A program made the translations under genes and the position numbers. This document shows positions 14,204 through 20,925 of a stretch of 46,842 nt of DNA, piece after piece. The stretch's first letter is position 1; every line of letters starts with the position of its first letter. The DNA is taken from contig NZ_BOMZ01000120.1 of the NCBI RefSeq assembly GCF_016862455.1, positions 1 to 46,842 of the forward strand, given 5' to 3'. The notes under the pieces were generated by a model that had not been told where the DNA came from, did not search any database, and saw nothing but the letters and a program-made list of their open reading frames with translations. The stretch comes from Actinoplanes utahensis. Its GTDB lineage: Bacteria > Actinomycetota > Actinomycetes > Mycobacteriales > Micromonosporaceae.

Positions 14204-15367
14204 ATGGCGCTGTTCGATGACGCGTACACGGCCGATCCGCATCCGGTTCTGGCGCGGCTGCGGGGGAGTGGGCCGGTGCACCGGGTGCGGTCGGCGGCCG
14301 GCATCCCGTTCTGGCTGGTGACCCGCTGGGACGAGGCGCGGCAGGTGCTCACCGATGCGTCGCTGTCCAAACGGCAGCCGGTCGATCAGCTGCCGGCGCC
14401 GCTGCGGGCCGCGCTGGCGACCCAGATGCTGCTGCGGGATCCGCCGGATCACACCCGGCTGCGGCGGCTGGTGTCGGCGGCGTTCACCGGGCGGCGGGTG
14501 CAGGCGCTGGAGCCGGAGATCGTACGGATCACCGACCGGCTTCTCGACGGTCTGGCCACCGAGGCGGAGCCGGATCTGATCGGCCGGTTCGCCGTGCCGC
14601 TGCCGTTCGCGGTCATCTGTGAGCTGCTCGGTGTGCCGGAGGAGGATCGCGGCCCGTTCCGCGCCTGGTCCGACGTGATCATCACCGGTGGCTCCGGGCC
14701 GGCCGGGATGGCTGAGGCGATGGCGGAGATCGTCGCCTACTTCCGGGATCTGATCGCCCGTAAGGCGGCCCGGCCCGCGGAAGATCTGCTGAGCGCGCTG
14801 CTGGACGTGCTGGACGACGGTGACGACCTGGTCGGCATGGCGCTGCTGTTATTGGTGGCGGGCCACGAGACCACGGCGAACCTGATCGGCAACGCGGTCT
14901 ACCTGCTGTCCCGGTGGCCGGACCAGCGGGACCGTCTGCGCGACGACCCCGATCTGCTGCCGGCGCTGGTCGAGGAGGTGTTGCGGCTGGCCAGCCCGGC
15001 GGCGACCAGCACGTACCGGGTCACCACCCGCCCGACGACGATCGGGGCCACCACGATTCCGGCCGGGGAGCAGGTGCTCGTCTCGCTGCTGGCGGTGAAC
15101 CGGGATCCGGAACGGTTCGCCGCTGCGGACACCCTCGACCTGGAACGCGGCGACGCCGGGCACCTCGCCTTCGGGCACGGTGTCCACTTCTGTCTCGGCG
15201 CGCCGCTGGCCCGGCTGGAGGCCCGGGTCGCTCTGGGCCGGTTGCTCGGCCGCTTCCCGGACCTCCGGCCGGCGGTGCCCGCGGAGGATCTGCGCTGGCG
15301 TTCGGGTCTGCTGATGCACGGACTGGAGGCTCTGCCGGTCCGCCTGACCGGGGCGACGGGGCCCTGA
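14204..15367 (+). CDS. Cytochrome P450
   Basis: The 387-aa soluble P450 has all hallmarks: an I-helix AGHETTAN with the proton-relay Thr, the K-helix E-x-x-R (EEVLR), and the heme loop FGHGVHFCLGAPLARLE with Cys330 as axial thiolate. The N-terminal DPPDHTRLRRLV block is typical of actinobacterial CYP105/107-like enzymes. It would hydroxylate a small molecule using ferredoxin-type electron donors, but none is encoded nearby. ATG 14204 is preceded by GAAGGGGGA. No biosynthetic cluster is seen around it. Confidence 0.95.
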   Translation: MALFDDAYTADPHPVLARLRGSGPVHRVRSAAGIPFWLVTRWDEARQVLTDASLSKRQPVDQLPAPLRAALATQMLLRDPPDHTRLRRLVSAAFTGRRVQALEPEIVRITDRLLDGLATEAEPDLIGRFAVPLPFAVICELLGVPEEDRGPFRAWSDVIITGGSGPAGMAEAMAEIVAYFRDLIARKAARPAEDLLSALLDVLDDGDDLVGMALLLLVAGHETTANLIGNAVYLLSRWPDQRDRLRDDPDLLPALVEEVLRLASPAATSTYRVTTRPTTIGATTIPAGEQVLVSLLAVNRDPERFAAADTLDLERGDAGHLAFGHGVHFCLGAPLARLEARVALGRLLGRFPDLRPAVPAEDLRWRSGLLMHGLEALPVRLTGATGP

Positions 15368-15404
15368 CGGGGTGACGGGTCCTGACCGGGATGACCGGAT
15401 CAGG

Positions 15405-15722
15405 TCAGTCGGCGGGTGGGTCGGCCAGCGGCCAGCCGCCGGCGGCCAGGTGCGCGGCGACACGGACGGTGTCCTCCGGGGTGGCCTGCTGGAGGACCGT
15501 ACCGCTGATCATGGTTTCGATGTCGGCGGTGGTGATCGGGTTGGTGGACTGCTGGGACTGCTCCGCCAGGGCGCGGGCGATCTGGCGGATCTCCGCTTCG
15601 GTCAGTTTGCGGCGCAGCAGGCCGAGCAGGGCCACGTAGTCCCGGCGGGGGACGCCGTCGGGATAGCCGGCGCGCAGCCACTCGACGGCACGGGCCACGA
15701 AACCGGCGCGCTGTTCGCTCAT
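15405..15722 (-). CDS. DUF3349 domain protein
   Basis: The 105-aa protein reads RAVEWLRAGYPDGVPRRDYV then ALLGLLRRKLTEAEIRQIAR, the helical DUF3349 pattern also found in M. tuberculosis Rv0543c. It overlaps the preceding gene by 4 bp (ATGA), so it is the last gene of a three-gene operon pitA, small membrane protein, DUF3349. The same order occurs in mycobacteria (Rv0545c, Rv0544c, Rv0543c), so a link with phosphate uptake is likely, though the role is unknown. Confidence 0.9.
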   Translation of the reverse strand: MSEQRAGFVARAVEWLRAGYPDGVPRRDYVALLGLLRRKLTEAEIRQIARALAEQSQQSTNPITTADIETMISGTVLQQATPEDTVRVAAHLAAGGWPLADPPAD

Positions 15723-16000
15723 TTGTCCACCAGGGTCGGGACGGCGTGGTCGAAGGTCAGGGTCTTGCCGAAGCCGGTCGCCACGATGTAGGTCAGGCCG
15801 AGCAGGACACCGACGACGACGATGCCGAAACAAAGGTACGCGACGGCCGTACCCCGCAAACGCCGTTGATCTTGATCTTGTCCTCCGGACGCCAGGGAGC
15901 GGATGCCGGCCGCGAACAGGGCGGGTAGGCCGGCGCCCAGGATCAGACCGGCGGCGAGCACCTTCCAGGCGCCTTCGAGGGCGAGTTGCAGGCTGCTCAT
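15719..16000 (-). CDS. Small two-helix membrane protein of the pitA operon
   Basis: The 93-aa protein has two hydrophobic segments: WKVLAAGLILGAGLPALFAA at residues ~12-31 and a second at ~51-72 (AYLCFGIVVVGVLLGLTYIV). Between them is a charged loop rich in Gln, Asp and Arg. Its ends overlap both neighbours by 4 bp (ATGA), showing tight translational coupling with pitA upstream and the DUF3349 gene downstream. By position it corresponds to M. tuberculosis Rv0544c. Function is unknown; it may assist the phosphate transporter. Confidence 0.85.
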   Translation of the reverse strand: MSSLQLALEGAWKVLAAGLILGAGLPALFAAGIRSLASGGQDQDQRRLRGTAVAYLCFGIVVVGVLLGLTYIVATGFGKTLTFDHAVPTLVDK

Positions 16001-17208
16001 GCGGTGACCTCCGCCTTCGGCCGGGACGGCTCCTGCCAGTCGTCGTTGACGTTGTGGTGATCGACCGGGGTACGCCGGGACCGCGCCCACATCAGCCCGG
16101 TGAGCAGCAGCAGGATCACGAAGACGACCACGGCGCCCGCGGTCGAGCCGATCGAGTCGCCGATCCACCACATCAGCGCGCCGGCCAGCCCGGCCGCCGG
16201 CAGGGTGATCAGCCAGGCCAGCACCATCCGCCCGGCGACCCGCCAGCGGACCTGCGCGCCCGGCTTGCCGACACCGCTGCCCAGGATGGACCCGGTCGCG
16301 ACCTGGGTGGTGGACAGCGCGAACCCGAGCTGGCTGGACGACAGGATCACCGCCGCGGACGCCGACTCCGCGGCGAGGCCCTGCGGCGGCGCGATCTCCA
16401 CCAGACCCTTGCCGAGAGTACGGATGATCCGCCAGCCGCCCAGATAGGTGCCCAGGGAGATGGCCAGCGCACAGCTCACCTTCACCCAGAACGGGATGCT
16501 GCCGGTGTCGGTCCACGTGCCGGACGCGATCAGGGCCAGGGTGATGACGCCCATCGTCTTCTGCGCGTCGTTGGTGCCGTGTGCCAGCGACACCAGCGAG
16601 GCGCTGCCGATCTGCCCCCAGCGGAACCCGGCGTCGGTGAACCGGCGGGCCACCCCCACCGTGATCCGGTAGATCATCCAGGTGCCGGCCGCCGCCACCA
16701 GCCCGGCGATCAGCGGGGACATCACCGCCGGCAGCAGCACCTTCCCGACGACGCCGTCGAGTTTGCCGCCGTCACCGGTCCACTTGACACCGGCCCAGCC
16801 GAGACCGGCGACGGCGGCACCGATCAGGCCGCCGAACAGCGCGTGCGAGGAGCTCGACGGCAGGCCCAGCAGCCATGTGAAGACGTTCCACACGATCGCG
16901 CCGGCCAGACCGGCCAGCACGATCAGCAGTAACGCCTCCCCGCTGTCGGCGAGCAGTCCGGGTTTCGGGGTTCCGTCCGGGTTCTGGAGGCGTACCACCG
17001 CGTTCGTCACCGTCAGGGCGACCTGCACGGAGAGGAACGCGCCGATGAGGTTCAGCACCGCCGACAGCAGCACGGCGACCTTGGGCCGCAACGCGCCGGT
17101 GGCGATCGACGTCGCCATCGCGTTGGCCGTGTCGTGGAAGCCGTTCGTGAAGTCGAAGCCGAGGGCGGTGATGACCACGAGAATGAGAACCACTGATGTC
17201 TCGGTCAC
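15997..17208 (-). CDS. pitA: Inorganic phosphate transporter, PiT family
   Basis: The protein of about 403 aa carries the two inverted PiT signature motifs. They are FTNGFHDTANAMATSIATG near residues 20-40 and SLAHGTNDAQKTMGVITLAL in the second half, plus PSSSSHALFGGL. It has about 10-11 membrane segments and imports metal-phosphate with protons. GTG 17208 gives the compact N-terminus usual for the family. An in-frame ATG at 17265 would add 19 residues and cannot be excluded, since neither start has a strong ribosome-binding site. It leads the pitA operon. Confidence 0.93.
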   Translation of the reverse strand: MTETSVVLILVVITALGFDFTNGFHDTANAMATSIATGALRPKVAVLLSAVLNLIGAFLSVQVALTVTNAVVRLQNPDGTPKPGLLADSGEALLLIVLAGLAGAIVWNVFTWLLGLPSSSSHALFGGLIGAAVAGLGWAGVKWTGDGGKLDGVVGKVLLPAVMSPLIAGLVAAAGTWMIYRITVGVARRFTDAGFRWGQIGSASLVSLAHGTNDAQKTMGVITLALIASGTWTDTGSIPFWVKVSCALAISLGTYLGGWRIIRTLGKGLVEIAPPQGLAAESASAAVILSSSQLGFALSTTQVATGSILGSGVGKPGAQVRWRVAGRMVLAWLITLPAAGLAGALMWWIGDSIGSTAGAVVVFVILLLLTGLMWARSRRTPVDHHNVNDDWQEPSRPKAEVTA

Positions 17209-17375
17209 GAGATGAGCGTTGCCCCGCCCGGCCGGCTCCATCCAGATCCGGACAATGCCATTCAAAGAGTTCGCTCGATGGCCCGCGAACGTTCACCTGA
17301 GGATCGGGCGGCACCCGGTTTGAATCGGTGATCGCCGATTCGATCTCCCGGCGCGGCCGCCCGCCGTCAGCCGGA

Positions 17376-19409
17376 TCAGCGCAGGCCGTTGCGGATCAGG
17401 ACGGTGATCAGCAGGTCGGGATCGTCGCTGATGATGCCGTCGGCGCCCAGGTCGATGACGCGCTGCATGATGGCCGCGTCGTTGACCGTGTAGGGCACCA
17501 CCTTCAGGTGGTGGCGGTGGTGCAGGGTGGCCACGGCCGGGCCGTGGAAATAGGCGGGGTTCTGCCGCAGGTACCAGTCGGTGGACGGGACGAGCGGCTG
17601 CCCCGGGTCGTGGACCTGCCAGTTCGCGGAGACCGTGCTCGCGCCGGCGGCTCGGACCAGGGCGCCGACGTCGCGGAAACGCCACCAGTCGAGGCCGCCG
17701 GTCCACGGGCTCTTCACCGACGGGTCGCCGAACACCGCCCGCAGCGAGCACTCGTCGGCCAGGGTCGCGCACTCCTCCGGGCCGTACTGCCAGATCAGCG
17801 CGACCGTCTCGATCCGACGGTCGAGCGTGCGGGCGTAACGGATGGTGCGCCAGTCGAACGACTGCACGGTCACCCGGTCGACGAGACCGGCCCGCTGGAT
17901 CGCCCGGACCAGGGTGCGGGTGAACACCGGATAGGGCGCGGTGTCCGCGGTCACCGGGCTGATCTTCGTCTCGATGTTCAGTGACACGTCGTCCCGGCCA
18001 CTGCGCTTCACCAGGGCGAACACCTCGTCCAGCGTGGGAATCCGGGCACCGGGCACGGGCACCTGGTGCGGGGCGTCGGCCGGGACCTTCGAGCCGCAGT
18101 CGAGCGTCCTCAACTGGGCCAGAGTCAGATCGAAGACCTTCTTGCCGACGTACGGGAACGAAGGGTCCCCGGGACGCGCCGGCGCCGTGTCGGTGCAGTG
18201 TGAGCCGTTGACCGTCCGATCGTGCAGGACGACCAGGTGCCCGTCCCTGGTCACGCCGGTGTCCAGCTCCAGCGTGGAGATCGCTGGATTCGCCAGGGAG
18301 TGGGCGAAGGCGGGCAGCGTGTTCTCCGGCCGGGTGGCCCGGCCGCCGCGGTGCGCCTGGACGTCGAACGGTGCCTCGTACCCCCGAGGCAGTGTGCGCC
18401 CACGCTGGGCCAGGACCGACCGCAACCGGTCCGGATAGTCGGTGATCAGACCGTCGACGCCGTCGTCGATGAGCTTGTTCATCGTCGGCGTGTCGTTGAT
18501 CGTCCACGGCACCACCCTGATCCCGTTGGCGTGCGCGTGCCGCACCATCGCGGCGGTCACGTACGGCCGGTACGCCGGATCGGTCACCGTGCCGTTCTGC
18601 GGGAACCCGTGCACCGGCGAGTACGTGCGAGCGCCGAAACTGCGGATCGCCCGGATAGGGTCGCCGCCGAAGTCGTCGATGTCCAGGCCGCCCAGCCACG
18701 GCGACGCGCCCGGCTGCCCGGTCTGCAGGAAGTCGTAGTTGGAGAGCGCCACCAGCGGCAGCCGCGGCTCGACCTGCCGCATCCGGATCAGCGCGCCCCA
18801 GTCGAAACTCTGGATCGTCACCTGCCGCAGCAGCCCCGCCTTGCGGATCTCGGCGGCGGTGACCTGCACGAACTGTTCCCGTGGGGCGGTCTCGGCCGGT
18901 GCCCCGGCTTCCACCTTGGTCTCCACGTTCAGCTTCACACCGTCCGCCCGATACCGTTTGACCAGGGCGAACACCTCACCGAGCAGCGGCATCCGGGCGC
19001 CCGGCACGGCGAGCTGGCCCGGCCGGTCGGGCAGGGTCTTCGAGCCGCAGTCCAGGGTGCGCACCTGCGCCAGGGTGAGCGTGTTGACGTACTTACCGAC
19101 GTACGGGAACTCGGGGTCACCGGGTGTCACCGGCGCGGTGTCGGCACACTTGACGCCACTGACCCGCCGATCGTGGGTGACCACGGCCTGCCGGTCCTCG
19201 GTGATCTGCACGTCGAGTTCGAGCGTGGACACCCCCAGCCGGAGCGCGTTGCCGAACGACGCGAGCGTGTTCTCCACCCGCAGCCCCAGACCGCCGCGGT
19301 GCGCCTGCAGATCGAAACCCGCCCCCGGCTTGCCCGCCTCAGCGGCCGCCGGCGCCACCAGCGCGCCGGCCACCACGAGTGCCACCGCGCCCAGCCGTGT
19401 TCCCCGCAC
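17376..19409 (-). CDS. Secreted glycerophosphodiester phosphodiesterase with two GDPD domains
   Basis: The 677-aa protein has a signal peptide ending near AAAEAG (residues ~20-27). Two homologous GDPD domains follow, at about 33-350 and 350-677. Each shows the catalytic set: QAHRGG, R(V/P)ENTL, LELD and HDR, and both C-terminal ends carry VVP(W/Y)T(I/V)ND and D(G)(L/I)I(T/S)D. GDPDs hydrolyse glycerophosphodiesters to glycerol-3-phosphate and an alcohol, outside the cell here. GTG 19409 is preferred over GTG 19424 because GGGGAGG lies 4 bases before it. It is upstream of pitA on the same strand, so phosphate scavenging is a plausible shared theme. Confidence 0.93.
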   Translation of the reverse strand: MRGTRLGAVALVVAGALVAPAAAEAGKPGAGFDLQAHRGGLGLRVENTLASFGNALRLGVSTLELDVQITEDRQAVVTHDRRVSGVKCADTAPVTPGDPEFPYVGKYVNTLTLAQVRTLDCGSKTLPDRPGQLAVPGARMPLLGEVFALVKRYRADGVKLNVETKVEAGAPAETAPREQFVQVTAAEIRKAGLLRQVTIQSFDWGALIRMRQVEPRLPLVALSNYDFLQTGQPGASPWLGGLDIDDFGGDPIRAIRSFGARTYSPVHGFPQNGTVTDPAYRPYVTAAMVRHAHANGIRVVPWTINDTPTMNKLIDDGVDGLITDYPDRLRSVLAQRGRTLPRGYEAPFDVQAHRGGRATRPENTLPAFAHSLANPAISTLELDTGVTRDGHLVVLHDRTVNGSHCTDTAPARPGDPSFPYVGKKVFDLTLAQLRTLDCGSKVPADAPHQVPVPGARIPTLDEVFALVKRSGRDDVSLNIETKISPVTADTAPYPVFTRTLVRAIQRAGLVDRVTVQSFDWRTIRYARTLDRRIETVALIWQYGPEECATLADECSLRAVFGDPSVKSPWTGGLDWWRFRDVGALVRAAGASTVSANWQVHDPGQPLVPSTDWYLRQNPAYFHGPAVATLHHRHHLKVVPYTVNDAAIMQRVIDLGADGIISDDPDLLITVLIRNGLR

Positions 19410-19909
19410 CGTGCCTCCCCTCACCGGCGGGCCGCTCCCGCCGCCGTTCGAGCCTGCGAGCCGCGGACAGCCTCCATTGAAGCGCGGGAATACGCGACGG
19501 TGAATCGACGGCGACGATCAGGGGAGCTTTCGGGCCGCGTACGAATGGATCCCGGTGGCCCGTCACTCCGGCAGCGTCGCGCTGTTCCGGCCGGCTCTCA
19601 CTGCTTTCTCCGCGGCGCCTTCTCCACGCCGCTGTGTCCGCGACGCTTTCTCCACGCCGCTGTGTCTGCGGCGCTTTCTCCACGCCGCTGTGTCCGCGAC
19701 GCTCTCTTCGCGCCGCTGTGTCTGCGGCGCCTTCTTCGCGCCGCTGTGTCCGCGACGCATTCTCCGCGCCGCGGACACAGGACCGACAACCAGCCGGGCA
19801 CCGTCGGCCGGCCGCTGAAACCGGCGCGGGACGGCCGGCGTCGGAGAGGAATGGGCCGAGGAGCGCCTCGGTACGCCGTACCGATGATGGGGTTGATCGT
19901 CCCTGCGGC
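19410..19909. other. Intergenic region dominated by a 28-bp tandem array
   Basis: About 500 bp lie between the divergent GDPD and hypothetical genes. The only structure is the tandem array at 19611-19778 with flanks resembling the hairpin repeat family (CCGGCTCTCACTGC before it, CAACCAGCCGG after it). Frames running through the array are artefacts of its composition. Confidence 0.7.
19611..19778. repeat. 28-bp tandem array, six units with alternating types
   Basis: Units begin at 19611, 19639, 19667, 19695, 19723 and 19751, each 28 bp, ending GCCGCTGTGTC in the first five. Odd and even units differ at their first bases (CGCGACGC against TGCGGCGC in units 2-6), giving a 56-bp super-period. 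The last unit ends in CGCGGACAC and forms a 9-bp inverted repeat with GTGTCCGCG at its start. There are no unique spacers, so it is not a CRISPR array. Confidence 0.9.
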
Positions 19910-20479
19910 GTGGACCCGCCACCCCGGCCGCCGGTGGAGCCGGTGGGCGCGATCGTGGTGGTGGCCCGCGCGCAGGGACTGGCGACGGCCGTCGACCGGT
20001 GGACGCCGCCGGAGGTCACACTGTTCGGGGACGGGTCGGCGGTGCTGCGCGGACCGGTACGGGACGGCATGATGACCGGCCGGGTCCGCGACATCCCGGC
20101 GGACCGGATCCGGGAGCTGTACCGGATCGCGGATCGGGCCGGGCTGTTCCGCGGCCGGGTCCACGACCGCGGCGACATCGTGGACGCCGGGGCGCTCACC
20201 GTCCGGATCACCGACGACCACGGCAGCCACGAGACCGTGGTGGTGGGGCCGGAGGCACGCGAGGGCGGGATCCGCGGGCGGGTGCTGGCGTTCCCGGGTG
20301 CGGTGCGTGACAGCGGCGTGGACGGCGGGGATTACCTGCCGGAGCGGTACGCGGTGGTGGACCCCTCCGGTACGCGACCGTGCCGGGTGCTGGAGGGATC
20401 CTCACCGGCGGAGAACCAGGGCGCGGGCCTGGTGATCCGGCCTCTGCTGCCGAACGAACGGACGTGCGCGGATCTGTGA
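19910..20479 (+). CDS. Hypothetical protein
   Basis: From GTG 19910 the frame gives about 189 residues with a beta-rich pattern: AIVVVARAQGL, then PPEVTLFGDGSAVLRGPVRD, a helix around ADRIRELYRIADRAGLF, and strands such as DAGALTVRITDDHGSHETVV. Similar Gly/Asp-rich phrases (VTLFGDG, VRDGMMTGRV) occur in actinobacterial proteins of unknown function. The start is uncertain: there is no clear ribosome-binding site, and the frame stays open back into the tandem array, so a signal peptide or the true N-terminus may have been lost. Confidence 0.6.
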   Translation: MDPPPRPPVEPVGAIVVVARAQGLATAVDRWTPPEVTLFGDGSAVLRGPVRDGMMTGRVRDIPADRIRELYRIADRAGLFRGRVHDRGDIVDAGALTVRITDDHGSHETVVVGPEAREGGIRGRVLAFPGAVRDSGVDGGDYLPERYAVVDPSGTRPCRVLEGSSPAENQGAGLVIRPLLPNERTCADL

Positions 20480-20524
20480 GCCTCCGGCCTCGCCGTCCTT
20501 TTCAGAATCTGACACGATGGGAGC

Positions 20525-20737
20525 TCAGGCCGGACCGGCGTGCGGGTCCTCGTCAAGGGGGCGGCGGACACGGGCGATGCGCCAGGCCAGATAGGCCGCG
20601 GCCAGTTGGGTGATCGCGGCGACGGCGGTCGGGTCGACCCCGGTGGTGGAGATCAGGAGGACCCCGACCACCAGAATCGCCACGAAGGAGGCCAATTCGG
20701 TGCGGTGGTACGGGTCGGGTGAGGAGGTGGGGCGCAC
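20525..20737 (-). CDS. Small membrane protein
   Basis: The 70-aa protein has one or two hydrophobic segments: ASFVAILVVGVLLISTTG at about residues 16-33 and AVAAITQLAAAYLAWRIA at ~38-55. A basic tail follows. GTG 20737 has a strong AGGAG six bases upstream, which supports it as a true gene. It is convergent with the hypothetical gene before it and divergent from the NB-ARC gene. No family is recognised. Confidence 0.7.
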   Translation of the reverse strand: MRPTSSPDPYHRTELASFVAILVVGVLLISTTGVDPTAVAAITQLAAAYLAWRIARVRRPLDEDPHAGPA

Positions 20738-20925
20738 GGTTCACTCCTGGATTCGGGCGGCATGCAGTGCCCTGAAGGGATTGTCCGCAGGGCTCTGAGC
20801 TGCTAACTTGATGGATCTAGTCACTTTCTGACGCTCTTGAAGTGTGGCAGATCCACGCTCACGCGAACAGGGTCGCTAATCGCACCATCCGCATGCGGGA
20901 TCCGTGGGACCGGGAAGGTGGGGGA

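Noticed and set aside
17291..17297. PHO box upstream of pitA
   Set aside because: Only one GTTCACC heptamer was found, with no second copy at the 11-bp spacing the motif needs.
17322..17341. GAATCGG/CCGATTC hairpin as terminator after the GDPD gene
   Set aside because: A 7-bp stem without a U tract is too weak to call in sequence this GC-rich.
19611..19778. CRISPR array
   Set aside because: The 28-bp units touch each other with no unique spacers, and no Cas gene is in the window.
20842..20925. Extra 28 codons at the start of the NB-ARC/TPR protein
   Set aside because: The sequence is unlike the family, and GTG 20926 has a clear ribosome-binding site.
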